From positions 496,001-560,000 of the forward strand of contig NZ_QVQV01000002.1 in NCBI RefSeq assembly GCF_003429005.1: a stretch of DNA of 64,000 nt, read 5' to 3'. Below, piece by piece: positions 24,236 to 33,400 of the stretch; position 1 is the first letter of the stretch; each line of letters begins with the position of its first letter. The notes beneath the pieces are model-generated. The model was not told the origin of the DNA. It was given only the letters and a program-made list of their open reading frames with translations, and made no database searches. The position numbers and the translations under genes are program-made. The DNA comes from Paraburkholderia sp. DHOC27 (GTDB taxonomy: Bacteria > Pseudomonadota > Gammaproteobacteria > Burkholderiales > Burkholderiaceae).

Positions 24236-25537
24236 ATGTCCAACCCGCTACCCGCCGTGCGTCGTGTCGCCATTCTCGGTGGCAACCGGATTCCGTTCGC
24301 GCGCTCCAATACCGCTTACGCGGAGGCCTCGAATCAGGACATGCTCACCTTCGCGCTGCAGGGCCTCGTGGACCGCTTCAACCTGCACGGCGAACGGCTC
24401 GGTGAAGTGGCCGCGGGCGCGGTCATCAAGCATTCGCGCGATTTCAACCTGACGCGCGAGTCGGTCCTCTCCACCACGCTCGCGAAGGAAACGCCCGCCT
24501 ACGACGTCCAGCAGGCCTGCGGCACCGGTCTCGAAGCGACCATTCTGGTGGCCAACAAGATCGCCCTTGGACAGATCGAGGTGGGCATTGCGGGCGGCGT
24601 GGATAGCACCTCGGACGCACCAATCGGCGTCAACGAGCGCATGCGCAAGATCCTGCTCGAAGCGAATCGCGGCAAAACGCCAGGGCAGCGCGTGGGTGCG
24701 CTCACCAAGCTGCGCCCGGCCATGTTCTTCAAGCCGCTGTTGCCGCGTAACGGCGAGCCGCGGACGCGTCTTTCGATGGGCGAGCACTGCGAACTGATGG
24801 CCAAGCGCTGGGCGATTTCACGCGAAGCGCAGGATCAGCTCGCCTACGAGAGTCATCACAAGCTGGTCGCCGCGTATGCGCGCGGCTTTCTCAACGATCT
24901 GATGACGCCGTATCGCGGCCTCGCCCGCGACAACAACCTGCGCGCCGACCTGACGCTCGAAAAACTCGCGAGCCTCACGCCCGTGTTCGACCGTGATGCC
25001 GGCACGCTCACGGCCGGCAATTCCACACCGTTGACCGATGGCGCTTCCGCCGTGCTGCTCGCCAGCGAAGAATGGGCCGCGGCGCATGGCTTGCCGGTGC
25101 TCGCCTATCTGAGCTGGTCGGAGACCGCTGCCGTGGATTTCTTCGACAAAAAAGAAGGCCTGCTGATGGCGCCCGTGTACGCCGTGCCGCGCATGCTGGC
25201 GCGCGCCGGACTCACGTTGCAGGACTTCGATTTTTACGAGATTCACGAAGCGTTCGCCGCCCAGGTACTCTGCACGCTCACGGCATGGCAGGATGACGAC
25301 TATTGCCGCACGCAACTCGGGCTCGAGCACGCATTGGGGCAGATTGACCGGACGAAGCTGAATGTGAACGGCAGTTCGCTCGCCACGGGGCATCCGTTTG
25401 CGGCAACCGGCGCGCGGATCGTCGCCGGCCTGGCAAAAATGCTGGCGCAGCTCGACAAACCAGCGGGGACGGCGCGCGGCCTGATTTCGATCTGCGCGGC
25501 AGGTGGCCAGGGGGTCGTGGCGATCCTCGAACGCTGA
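24236..25537 (+). CDS. fadI: Acetyl-CoA C-acyltransferase (thiolase, FadI-like)
   Basis: The 433-residue thiolase closes the beta-oxidation cycle by cleaving 3-ketoacyl-CoA with CoA. Seen are the nucleophile Cys95 (QQACGTGLEA), the EIHEAFAAQ motif, the GHPFAATGAR histidine and the C-terminal ICAAGGQG cysteine. The length and the QQACGTGLEA context fit the FadI branch (about 436 residues) better than the PhaA branch. An AAGGAG site precedes ATG 24236. It is 56 bases after the MaoC gene. Confidence 0.92.
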   Translation: MSNPLPAVRRVAILGGNRIPFARSNTAYAEASNQDMLTFALQGLVDRFNLHGERLGEVAAGAVIKHSRDFNLTRESVLSTTLAKETPAYDVQQACGTGLEATILVANKIALGQIEVGIAGGVDSTSDAPIGVNERMRKILLEANRGKTPGQRVGALTKLRPAMFFKPLLPRNGEPRTRLSMGEHCELMAKRWAISREAQDQLAYESHHKLVAAYARGFLNDLMTPYRGLARDNNLRADLTLEKLASLTPVFDRDAGTLTAGNSTPLTDGASAVLLASEEWAAAHGLPVLAYLSWSETAAVDFFDKKEGLLMAPVYAVPRMLARAGLTLQDFDFYEIHEAFAAQVLCTLTAWQDDDYCRTQLGLEHALGQIDRTKLNVNGSSLATGHPFAATGARIVAGLAKMLAQLDKPAGTARGLISICAAGGQGVVAILER

Positions 25538-25554
25538 TGCATGCGACACGTCGC

Positions 25555-25603
25555 GAGCGCGAACACGCGGGACACATCTCGAGCGCGAACGCGCGGGACA
25601 CAT
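25555..25603. repeat. Two-copy 23-bp direct repeat before fadD
   Basis: Copies at 25555-25577 and 25581-25603 differ at one base and share GAGCGCGAAC and GCGGGACACAT. They fill most of the space between fadI and the fadD ribosome-binding site. They look like a simple tandem duplication. Confidence 0.8.
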
Positions 25604-25633
25604 AATAGACAGCAAGGAGACAGGAGACACATC

Positions 25634-27448
25634 ATGAACCAGCCCACCCAGACGACGCCCACCGCCGCGTCCGCCGCGCCGGGCATGCCGGCGGCATCGC
25701 ACACGGCGCACTCCACGTCGCACGCCACCTCGCAACCCGCGCCGAACACCGACGGTATCTGGTACGCCTCGTACCCGCCCGGCGTGCCGCATGAGATCGA
25801 CGTCAACCAGTACGAATCGATCCCGCAGTTCTTCGATGAATGTACCGCGAAGTTTCGCGAGCGCGTGGCGTATGTGAGCGTGGGCGCGAGCCTCACCTAT
25901 GGCGAACTGGCGCGCAAGGCCACTGCGTTTGCGGCGTATCTGCAGACCATTGGTGTGAAGCCCGGCGAGCGCGTGGCGATCATGTTGCCCAACACGTTCC
26001 AGTATCCCGTGGCGCTGTTCGGCGCCCTCAAGGCGGGCGCCGTCGTGGTCAACGTGAATCCGCTCTACACCGTGCGTGAACTGGCGCATCAGCTGAAGGA
26101 CAGCGGCGCGCAAACCATCGTCGTGTTCGAGAATTTCGCCAAGACGCTCGAAGACGCGCTGCCCGGTACGCGCGTACAGAACGTCATTGTCACGGGGCTC
26201 GGCGATCTGCTTGCCGACGGCCTGAATCTGAAGGGACGCCTGCTCAACTTCATGCTGCGTCACGTGAAGAAGATGGTGCCCGCCTATCGCCTGCCGCAGG
26301 CAGTGCGTCTGCTCGATGCGCTCGCAAGCGGCTATCGGCAACCGCTGACGCCCGTGCCCCCGAACCATGCCGACATCGCGTTCCTGCAATACACCGGCGG
26401 CACAACCGGCGTCGCCAAGGGCGCGATGCTCACGCACCGCAATATCATCGCCAATCTGCTGCAGGCCAAGGTGTGGTCCGAGAGCCAGTTGGGCGGCGAT
26501 ATCGAAACGGTACTCACACCGTTGCCGCTTTATCACATCTATTCGCTCACCGTGAATGCGCTGATTTTCATGGGACTGGGCGGGCGCAACATCCTGATCG
26601 CCAATCCGCGCGACATGAAGCGCGTCATGATGATCATCCGTCACGAGAAATTCACCGGCATCACGGCGGTCAACACGCTGTACAACGCGTTCCTCGAAAA
26701 CGAGGAATTCAGGCGGCGCGATTTTTCGGATCTGAAACTGGCGATGGCCGGCGGCATGGCCACGCAAAAAGCCGTGGCCGAACGCTTCAAGGCGGTGACG
26801 GGCAAGCCGATCGTCGAAGGCTACGGGCTGACCGAATGTTCGCCCATCGTCTCGATGAATCCGGTGGACCTGCAAAACATGCGCGATTTCGAAGGCTCGA
26901 TTGGTCTGCCCGCGCCCTCGACGCAGGTGCGCTTCAAGAAGGAAGACGGTCACTGGGCCAACATAGGCGAAGCGGGCGAATTGTGCGTCAAGGGTCCGCA
27001 GGTGATGAAGGGCTACTGGAATCGCCCCGACGAAACCGCCAAGGTATTCGACGACGACGGCTGGCTCGCCACCGGCGACATTGGCGTGATGGATTCGCGC
27101 GGCTTCATGCGGCTCATCGACCGCAAGAAGGACATGATCCTGGTGTCCGGCTTCAACGTGTATCCGAACGAAATCGAAGACGTGGTGGCCATGCACCCCG
27201 ATGTGCGCGAAGTGGCGGCGATCGGCATTCCCGATGCCGTGCAAGGCGAGCGCGTGAAGATTTTCGTGGTGGCGCGCAACCCGTCGCTCACGGCCGAGCA
27301 GTTGATCGACTATTGCCGCAAGCATCTCACCGGCTACAAGGTGCCGAAGCTGGTGGAGTTCCGCGACGAGTTGCCGCAAACCAATGTGGGCAAGATTCTG
27401 CGGCGCGCGCTGCGGGATGAGGAACTCGCGAAGCAATCGCGTGCCTGA
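25634..27448 (+). CDS. fadD: Long-chain fatty acid CoA ligase FadD
   Basis: This 604-residue AMP-forming ligase activates fatty acids and so feeds the cluster. The ATP/AMP signature YTGGTTGVAKGAMLTHRN, the EGYGLTECSP motif, the TGDIGVMDSRGF hinge region and the final GKILRRALRDE lysine motif are all present. An unusual Ala/Thr/His/Ser-rich tail of about 40 residues precedes the usual FadD N-terminus (WYASYPPGVPHEID). Start ATG 25634 is supported by GGAGA boxes upstream; a later start is not available. The same-strand order fadE-fabG-maoC-fadI-fadD gives a complete cycle. Confidence 0.93.
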   Translation: MNQPTQTTPTAASAAPGMPAASHTAHSTSHATSQPAPNTDGIWYASYPPGVPHEIDVNQYESIPQFFDECTAKFRERVAYVSVGASLTYGELARKATAFAAYLQTIGVKPGERVAIMLPNTFQYPVALFGALKAGAVVVNVNPLYTVRELAHQLKDSGAQTIVVFENFAKTLEDALPGTRVQNVIVTGLGDLLADGLNLKGRLLNFMLRHVKKMVPAYRLPQAVRLLDALASGYRQPLTPVPPNHADIAFLQYTGGTTGVAKGAMLTHRNIIANLLQAKVWSESQLGGDIETVLTPLPLYHIYSLTVNALIFMGLGGRNILIANPRDMKRVMMIIRHEKFTGITAVNTLYNAFLENEEFRRRDFSDLKLAMAGGMATQKAVAERFKAVTGKPIVEGYGLTECSPIVSMNPVDLQNMRDFEGSIGLPAPSTQVRFKKEDGHWANIGEAGELCVKGPQVMKGYWNRPDETAKVFDDDGWLATGDIGVMDSRGFMRLIDRKKDMILVSGFNVYPNEIEDVVAMHPDVREVAAIGIPDAVQGERVKIFVVARNPSLTAEQLIDYCRKHLTGYKVPKLVEFRDELPQTNVGKILRRALRDEELAKQSRA

Positions 27449-27607
27449 CAGGCAGTGTGTTTGCAACAGGCGCACGGGCTCGATGTTTGCGTCAATGATG
27501 CGGAAGGCGTTGTGTACGCCGGTTTGCCGCGCGGTCGCTGGACGTTTTGACGTGTCCATCGCGGCAGACGAATTTTTTACAGACGCTGACCACCCGGAGG
27601 GAGGGAC

Positions 27608-28669
27608 ATGAAGCTGCTTTACATGGCACGCATAGGGTCGCTCGGCGCCGCGCTCGCCCTTGCCGGTGTTTCTGCTGCGGCGGTGGCGCAAAGCGCTGCG
27701 CAGACTGATCCGGGAACGGGCATCGCGATCAACCCCGATAGTAAAGGTGGGAATGGCGCCGGAAATAATGCGGAAAACAGCGCGGAAATCGGCACCGGAA
27801 CTGGCGTAACAGCCCCTGCGCCTGCCGCGTCCACCACCTCCACCGCGAGCGAAACGCAGACAACCGCAGTGACGGCAACTGTTCCCTCGGTGCCCGCTTC
27901 GCAGGCGGGCAAGCTGACGCTCGATCAACAGGTGCGCTGGTTGCGTCAGGCGGCGCAAAGCGGCGCGCTGGAAAAGCTCGACGATGCACAACTGGTCGCC
28001 CTGTTTCAGTCGCTCGATCCACTGACGCTGTCGCGCTACATTCAGGAAGGCCCGAACGGCTACCCGTCGTATGAGTTCATCATGCTGCGCTGGGAGCGCA
28101 TCAAGGGCTCGTGGCCGGAGCAGCCCGATCACATGCTGGTGCGCCTCGCGCACGACCCGCTGCGCATCTACGCAAAGTGGCTCCCCGATGGCGTCCACGC
28201 AGGCCAGGAAATCATCTATGACGAAACGAAGCGCGCCGATGAAATGTACGGCCACCTGGGCGGCATGCTCGGCGTGGTGCCCATCTGGACCTCGACCACC
28301 GGCACGCTGGCCCACGCGCAGTCCAATCACGAAGTGCGCGATCTGGGCACGGGTTTCATCACGCGGCAGTTTCTGACCGAAGGCAAGAAGTATGTCGAAG
28401 CCGGCGTGCCGCGCACCACGCAGATCGCCGTGCAGACCATCAATGGCGTACGTGTGGTCGCGTTTACGTACGAGACGGCCGTCGGTCAGCCGCAGTTCTA
28501 TGCGAAGAAGGAAACGCTCGGGCTGGATCTGCGTCACCCGTATTTCCGCACCGTGGAGTCCTACGCTAACGACGGCAAGATCTTCGAGAAGATCGTCTTC
28601 GAATCCATCACACCGAAGCCGTTCGACGACACGGCATTCGATCCGAAGAATCCGGAGTACAAGTTCTGA
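27608..28669 (+). CDS. DUF1571 exported protein
   Basis: The 353-residue protein has a signal peptide (cut near AVAQ, residue 28), a Gly/Asn/Thr/Ala-rich low-complexity stretch to about 95, and a DUF1571 domain after it (MLVRLAHDPLRIYAKW, GQEIIYD, TRQFLTEGKKYVEAGV, FYAKKETLGLDLRHP). This fold resembles lipoprotein-carrier-like domains, but no reaction is known. GGAGGGAGGG precedes the ATG. It is 159 bases after fadD on the same strand and converges on the Tat-signal gene. Confidence 0.85.
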   Translation: MKLLYMARIGSLGAALALAGVSAAAVAQSAAQTDPGTGIAINPDSKGGNGAGNNAENSAEIGTGTGVTAPAPAASTTSTASETQTTAVTATVPSVPASQAGKLTLDQQVRWLRQAAQSGALEKLDDAQLVALFQSLDPLTLSRYIQEGPNGYPSYEFIMLRWERIKGSWPEQPDHMLVRLAHDPLRIYAKWLPDGVHAGQEIIYDETKRADEMYGHLGGMLGVVPIWTSTTGTLAHAQSNHEVRDLGTGFITRQFLTEGKKYVEAGVPRTTQIAVQTINGVRVVAFTYETAVGQPQFYAKKETLGLDLRHPYFRTVESYANDGKIFEKIVFESITPKPFDDTAFDPKNPEYKF

Positions 28670-28693
28670 GCGCAGCCTGGATCACAGCAGGCG

Positions 28694-29092
28694 TCACGTC
28701 ACAGGTTCGATGAGGAAGGTGATCGCCGCATCGAAAGCGTGGTCTGGGTGGCGCGTCTGTTGAATCACACGATGCGTGCGGGCCGCGAGCTGGCTCAGTA
28801 CGAAATGATCCGAGGCACGGGTGAATCCAATCAACGCAACGGGCGCTGCGGCGAGGCGCGGGGCAAGCGTCGTGTACCACAGCGCGCCGATATCAGCGCC
28901 GGTTTCGAAGCATGGCAGGTCTCGCTGCAGCACATAGTCCGCGAAGGCGCGATGCGAAGCGAGAGACGTGTCGATGACGGCGATCGTGGTGCGCGCTTCA
29001 AGCGCGTGCGAGATCCCTGGCAGCAAAAAACCGCCCGCTGACAGGCATGCACCGCTCGCTACGAAGGTCTGCACGAAAGTGCGCCGGTCCAT
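28694..29092 (-). CDS. Small Tat-exported protein of unknown function
   Basis: The 132-residue product begins MDRRTFVQTFVASGA, a twin-arginine signal with a hydrophobic stretch to about residue 30, so it is probably exported folded. The rest (TTIAVIDTSLASHRAFADY, GALWYTTLAPRL, HFVLSQLAARTHRV) has a regular alpha/beta look but no family that I recognise. It lies 122 bases after the flavoprotein gene on the same strand and may be the last gene of that unit. Confidence 0.65.
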   Translation of the reverse strand: MDRRTFVQTFVASGACLSAGGFLLPGISHALEARTTIAVIDTSLASHRAFADYVLQRDLPCFETGADIGALWYTTLAPRLAAAPVALIGFTRASDHFVLSQLAARTHRVIQQTRHPDHAFDAAITFLIEPVT

Positions 29093-29214
29093 GATCTGAA
29101 TTCCTGTCTCGATGCCTGCCTTGTGTGAATCACGTTGCCAAAGCGTAGCAACACCACGGCATCACGCCACGCGGATGCGGCATCGACCCGCGCCGCCTGC
29201 CACCCACGCCACCT

Positions 29215-30792
29215 CTACGTATAACCACGCCGCGTACGCCACGCAGTGGGCCACACGCCCTGCTTGCCCGGCGAGAGAATTCCGTTGGGATCGAGCGCGT
29301 CCTTGATCGTCTCCGCGAGACGCAACGACGCGCCATCGTTGAAACTGTACTGCGCGGCGGCGAAGTCCATATACGCGAGATGCGTTCGATACTCACCGTA
29401 GCCCGCCGCCCGCGCATCGCTCATCAGCACGCGCAGTAGTTGCCCGGCCAGCTCCGTTTGTTGTGCGTCGTCACGGTCGAAAATCGCCGCGAAAATATGA
29501 TGCAGATGACGCGCGCCGGCCGTAAAGCCACCGTAGTAATCGAAGCCGTATTCCGCTGCGCGCGCCTTCACCATCGTGTACTGACGCATCGCATCGCGCC
29601 CGGTTGCCGGGACGACCGGCGAGAAATCCACATGCGCGCCCGCGCCGCCGCGCCAGTCGAGCATGCGGAAGGCGCTCATGGCCGGAATGCCGGCGAGATT
29701 GCGGTCGCCGCCATCCACGGGTTGCGCGGTTCCGTCATAGCGCCGCGTCAACATTTTCGCTTGCGGCACGCGGGCAAAGGCCCGCTGCACGATGTCGTAT
29801 TGCGCGTCGATCAGCGCCGGCGTGCCGTACAACGCGAAGTGCAGATTCCATCGGCCCACCTGCAAGTGATCGAGCATCGCGGCAATCGCGGACTCGGGCA
29901 TCGGCCCCGTGCCCTGGTACCACTGCGCGCGCGATGAGAGACCCGCGGCGCGCCGCACGCCGCCTTCGATCACGGCCTGATTGCGGATCGTCTCGTCGAG
30001 CCGCAGCGGCCGCAGTATCTCGACGATCGCCTCCAGATCCTCCTCGTGGCGAAACTGGATCTCGCCCAGCAAACAGGACGGCGGCGCGGGCATCAGCCAC
30101 ACGCCCATCTTCGTCACCACGCCATAGTTGGACTGCATGAACATCGCATCGAACGATGGTCCGTAGCCCGCCTTGAAGGTCTGCCACGACGTGCCGATGT
30201 CGATGCCGCCCATGCCGGTACGCAGCACGTCACCGTTGGCCAGCACCACTTCCATGCCGCACTGGTGCGCGGCGTGATCGCCATAGGGCGTATAGCCGAA
30301 GCCGCGTTCGAGCGTGTTGCCGATCACGCTGCCCCAGCCGGCGGCCGGCGGATCGACCCAGAGCTTGAGGCCGTGCGTGCGCAGATACGCGTCCAGGTCG
30401 AAGTAGCTGACGCCGGGTTCGACCAGCGCATAGGCCAACGTTTCGTTGACCTCAATGATGCGGTTCATACGCTGCAGATCGAGCACGACCGAGCCGGACA
30501 GACGCGGCGCCGCACCGCCATACGCGAAGTTGCGGCCGGTCGACACGGTCCACAGAGGAATGCGGTACTGGTTCGCCACGCGCAGAATCGCGCGGACCTC
30601 CTCCACCGAGGCAGGCCGCAGCGCCGCGGAAGCCGCGAATACGGCTTCACCCGGCGCGAACGGATCGCGATACGCCGCGAGTTCCGCCGCCGACGACGAC
30701 ACCATGTTCGGCGCGCCGACGATTTCCCCCCATGCGACGAGCGCACGGTCGAACTGCGCCTCTGAAACATCGGGCGGCAACAAGCGCGTCAA
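29215..30792 (-). CDS. FAD-linked oxidoreductase, p-cresol methylhydroxylase/vanillyl-alcohol oxidase type
   Basis: The 525-residue protein matches the flavoprotein subunit of p-cresol methylhydroxylase (about 520 residues) in order and motifs: GRNFAYGGAAPRLSGSVVLDL, MNRIIEVNETLAYALVEPGVSYFDL, GNTLERGFGYTPYGDH, CGMEVVLANGDVLRTGMGG. I place the start at TTG 30792, because GAGGAG lies eight bases before it and the homologous N-terminus (LLPPDVSEAQFDRAL) starts there; an ATG at 30852 would overlap the gene before. Such enzymes oxidise 4-alkylphenols. No cytochrome subunit gene is adjacent, so an oxidase is as likely as a dehydrogenase. Confidence 0.86.
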   Translation of the reverse strand: MTRLLPPDVSEAQFDRALVAWGEIVGAPNMVSSSAAELAAYRDPFAPGEAVFAASAALRPASVEEVRAILRVANQYRIPLWTVSTGRNFAYGGAAPRLSGSVVLDLQRMNRIIEVNETLAYALVEPGVSYFDLDAYLRTHGLKLWVDPPAAGWGSVIGNTLERGFGYTPYGDHAAHQCGMEVVLANGDVLRTGMGGIDIGTSWQTFKAGYGPSFDAMFMQSNYGVVTKMGVWLMPAPPSCLLGEIQFRHEEDLEAIVEILRPLRLDETIRNQAVIEGGVRRAAGLSSRAQWYQGTGPMPESAIAAMLDHLQVGRWNLHFALYGTPALIDAQYDIVQRAFARVPQAKMLTRRYDGTAQPVDGGDRNLAGIPAMSAFRMLDWRGGAGAHVDFSPVVPATGRDAMRQYTMVKARAAEYGFDYYGGFTAGARHLHHIFAAIFDRDDAQQTELAGQLLRVLMSDARAAGYGEYRTHLAYMDFAAAQYSFNDGASLRLAETIKDALDPNGILSPGKQGVWPTAWRTRRGYT

Positions 30793-30823
30793 GAAGTCTC
30801 CTCGTGTTTGGTCCGATACCCCT

Positions 30824-31354
30824 CTAGCGGTGGCCACCGCCTCCGCCGCCATGTCCAAAGCCACCCATGCCACCCGCGCCACCCCAAACGCCGCCCCGCC
30901 CGCCGCCCCAGCCGCCATGCACGGCACCCTGCGCGTGCCAGCCGTGCACGCCGTATCCGACGCGGCTGAAGTACACATGATGCAGCGGGTAGCGATGATG
31001 AAAGCGGTCGAAGAAAACAAACGACCCGCCCACCACCGTCACGAAGCCGCCCCAGTACCACGGATCGTAATAAGCATAGGGCGGATAAAAGGCCACCGCG
31101 CTGTTGTCGCCCTGCACGAACTGCCAGCTGCCGTCCGGCTGCTGGCACGCGAGGCCGGTGACCTGCTGCAGCGTCCCGTCGATCTCGGCCTGACCCACGA
31201 TGTTCTGACACGGCGGCGCGGCGGCCGTCGCGCCATCCGGCAGGGTTTGCGCCGCCGCCGGCACCGCGGTAGCCACGGCCACCATCCAGGTCAGACCCAG
31301 CGCCATACTTCGCGCCAACCCCGGCGCCCTGTGGCGCCCTTGCATGTTAAGCAT
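30824..31354 (-). CDS. Gly/His-rich secreted protein of unknown function
   Basis: The 176-residue protein starts at ATG 31354 and has a signal peptide (cleavage near AAAQ, about residue 36). It has two cysteines that could pair (PPCQNIVG and LACQQPDG), a middle part rich in Tyr/Trp/Phe (FYPPYAYYDPWYWGG), and a Gly/Trp/His-rich tail of about 40 residues. It sits between the anti-sigma gene and the flavoprotein gene on one strand, 31 bases before the latter, so it is probably in the ECF unit. No family is recognised with confidence. Confidence 0.72.
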   Translation of the reverse strand: MLNMQGRHRAPGLARSMALGLTWMVAVATAVPAAAQTLPDGATAAAPPCQNIVGQAEIDGTLQQVTGLACQQPDGSWQFVQGDNSAVAFYPPYAYYDPWYWGGFVTVVGGSFVFFDRFHHRYPLHHVYFSRVGYGVHGWHAQGAVHGGWGGGRGGVWGGAGGMGGFGHGGGGGGHR

Positions 31355-31575
31355 GATGTCGTCTCGCCCGACGCTCCGGCGTTGCGATCCGCACGGGCGG
31401 ACCGGCACCGTAAAGACCCCGTCGCTTTGCCTTGCAGGGTTTGCGCTGGCCTCGCTTCAGCCTCGGCTTGGGCGGCAGCAGCACGCGCCTGCAATGAATA
31501 AACGACCAGCGGGAAGAGGCTATTCCGCTTACGCGGACGCGGGGTGAGGCGTCTCTATTACGCGATGTTTCGACG

Positions 31576-32409
31576 CTACTGCCACGACTCCGGACGGCCG
31601 CCCAACGAGCTGCAGACGTCGATGGCGATTTCGCGCAGTTTGCCTTCGGCGATCGGGCCAGAGATGGCGTAGCCCATGTGGTCGCTCACCCAGTAGAAGG
31701 TGCGGCGGTTGCCGTCGCGGAACAGGCGGAAAGCGGTTTCGTCACGTCCAATGCCCGTCACGTATAGCGTGAGGCGCGCGCCGCTGGCGTTCTCGTACAT
31801 GAACTGCGCGGCAGGCCCCGCTTCACCCGGCAAGAGGCGCCCGCCCACCAGCGAATAGCCGTACTCCTGCAACGACGGAATGGAAAGCGGCCGGTTCAGG
31901 CGCTTCGAGAGCCAGTTGATCAGATGCTCTTCCTGGGTCGCGGCCACCTCGACGGGATGGCGCTGTTCGGGCGTGTACACCGCGTAGGCGATGTCGGCGC
32001 GCCGCGCGAAACTCATCGGATCGCCGCCGGCCATGCCGCCCACGTAGCGCGCGGCGAAAGGCCCGAGCGCCGTCGCCACGCCCGCACCCACCACGAGCCA
32101 GCAGGCCGCGAGCCCGGCTCGCCGCCACCACGGTGCGGGCGCGCGCACCACGATGAAGGCCGGCTCGTCGTTTGCCCGCGAGCGGCCGTCACTCGCCGTG
32201 TCCGCAGCGCCGCACAAGGCCTGCAAGGCGGACTTCTGGGCCCGCCAGTGCGCGACCTGCGCCGCCGCGTGCGGGTCACGCGCCAGCTGTTCGAGCACGG
32301 CCTCGCGCTCGCCCGCCGGCAGCTCGCCATCGACGAACGCCGACAGCGCGCGCAGATCGGGCGCGCCGGACGGCGGGGGCGTAGCAGGATCGTGGTCGTC
32401 GTGGCTCAT
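31576..32409 (-). CDS. Membrane anti-sigma factor
   Basis: The 277-residue protein has an N-terminal zinc-finger-like anti-sigma region (LSAFVDGELPAGEREAVLEQLARDP) without the full His-Cys-Cys set. A single transmembrane helix at about 94-118 and a periplasmic domain follow. It starts at ATG 32409, overlapping the sigma-factor stop by one base (TGATG), so the two are translationally coupled. The pair fits the standard arrangement in which the membrane protein holds the sigma factor until an envelope signal arrives. Confidence 0.9.
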   Translation of the reverse strand: MSHDDHDPATPPPSGAPDLRALSAFVDGELPAGEREAVLEQLARDPHAAAQVAHWRAQKSALQALCGAADTASDGRSRANDEPAFIVVRAPAPWWRRAGLAACWLVVGAGVATALGPFAARYVGGMAGGDPMSFARRADIAYAVYTPEQRHPVEVAATQEEHLINWLSKRLNRPLSIPSLQEYGYSLVGGRLLPGEAGPAAQFMYENASGARLTLYVTGIGRDETAFRLFRDGNRRTFYWVSDHMGYAISGPIAEGKLREIAIDVCSSLGGRPESWQ

Positions 32410-32927
32410 CACGGGTTTCTCACAACTTTGAGCGGAGCGCCGGTACGCGCCGGTCCATCGCCCAGCAGATCGCGCAGATGTTCGCGCGCACGCGAGAGGC
32501 GCGACATCACCGTGCCAATCGGTACGCTCAGGGCAACTGAGGCTTCCTGATAGGTCAGCTCCTCGACGCAGACCAGCAGCAGGACTTCACGTTGTTCGAG
32601 CGGCAGGCGGTACAGCGCGCGTTGCAGGTCGCGCAGCACCAGCCCGTCCACTTCGCCAGGCGGCGCCTCCAGATTACGCCACGGCGCGCTTTCGTCATCA
32701 ACCGCAATTTCCCGCCGCGCACGCAACTGGTCGATATACAGGTGCCGCAGAATCGTCAGCAGCCAGGCCCGCAGATTACTGTTCGGACGAAACGCCGTCC
32801 AGCGCGCGAGCGCCCGCTCCGCCGTATCCTGAACCAGATCGTCGGCCCATGCGAAGTCCCCCGTCAGCGCGCGCGCATAGCGGCGCAACTGCGGGAGCCA
32901 GCCAATCACCTCGGCTTCGAAATTCAC
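32409..32927 (-). CDS. ECF-type RNA polymerase sigma factor
   Basis: The 172-residue protein shows sigma region 2 (ALTGDFAWADDLVQDTAERAL, LRAWLLTILRHLYIDQLR) and region 4 (LPLEQREVLLLVCVEELTYQEASVALSVPIGTVMSRLSRAREHL). It is the middle gene of an operon made of a small lipoprotein, this sigma factor and its anti-sigma factor. It should direct transcription of its own unit and of an envelope-stress or oxidative regulon. The inverted repeat at 33261-33275 may mark its own promoter region. Confidence 0.94.
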   Translation of the reverse strand: MNFEAEVIGWLPQLRRYARALTGDFAWADDLVQDTAERALARWTAFRPNSNLRAWLLTILRHLYIDQLRARREIAVDDESAPWRNLEAPPGEVDGLVLRDLQRALYRLPLEQREVLLLVCVEELTYQEASVALSVPIGTVMSRLSRAREHLRDLLGDGPARTGAPLKVVRNP

Positions 32928-32951
32928 GCGGCGAACGCGGTGGGCGAATGC

Positions 32952-33098
32952 TTAATAACCGCCGCTGCTGCCACCCGAGCTGGAGGACGTGCTGCTGGAA
33001 CCGGAGTCGCCGGCGGTGCTGCAACCCGAGGCTGCGAGAGATGCGAGTAACAACGCCAACACCATGCATACGCCTGAAAAAGTACGGGAAGCCTTCAT
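32952..33098 (-). CDS. Small Ser/Gly-rich lipoprotein
   Basis: This 48-residue lipoprotein has a clear signal and lipobox (LAASGC, lipidated Cys26), followed by a 22-residue tail of Ser, Gly and Thr with no fold. AGGAG lies nine bases before ATG 33098. It ends 24 bases before the ECF sigma gene and is probably the first gene of that operon. Small lipoproteins in front of ECF genes can act as envelope sensors, but that is inference here. Confidence 0.72.
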   Translation of the reverse strand: MKASRTFSGVCMVLALLLASLAASGCSTAGDSGSSSTSSSSGGSSGGY

Positions 33099-33260
33099 AT
33101 GCTGTCTCCTGACGGGATGGATGGACGTCTGTGTGCGGTGGCGCACTCACGGCCGGGGTGCCGCACGTCCATACGGGCATAAACGCTGTCAGCGGCGGCT
33201 TTATTCCATTCATCAGCGAGAAATTGCCATGCGGCAGCCGCCAACTCCTCGTCCAGATTG

Positions 33261-33275
33261 GTAACGCAACGTTAC
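33261..33275. promoter_or_regulatory. Inverted repeat upstream of the ECF operon
   Basis: GTAACG-CAA-CGTTAC is a perfect six-base inverted repeat, 163 bases before the small lipoprotein gene. On the minus strand GTAACG is followed 18 bases later by CGAG, which resembles an ECF -35/-10 pair. Nothing else is recognisable in the 302-base gap 33099-33400. Confidence 0.35.
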
Positions 33276-33400
33276 ATGCGCCAGTTATCAGGTGCTTCTA
33301 TGTGCGCAAGCCGTTATAGTGGACGGAACGCCTGACCCGCTTGCTTCTCTGAAAAGGGTAGAATCGCGTCGAGCAACTGTCCTTCTTACCTGACTTGTCC

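Noticed and set aside
24818..28537. A 1239-codon open frame on the minus strand
   Set aside because: It lies opposite fadI, fadD and the DUF1571 gene, which have clear families. Its product is His/Arg-rich with no domain, as expected of an antisense frame in high-GC DNA.
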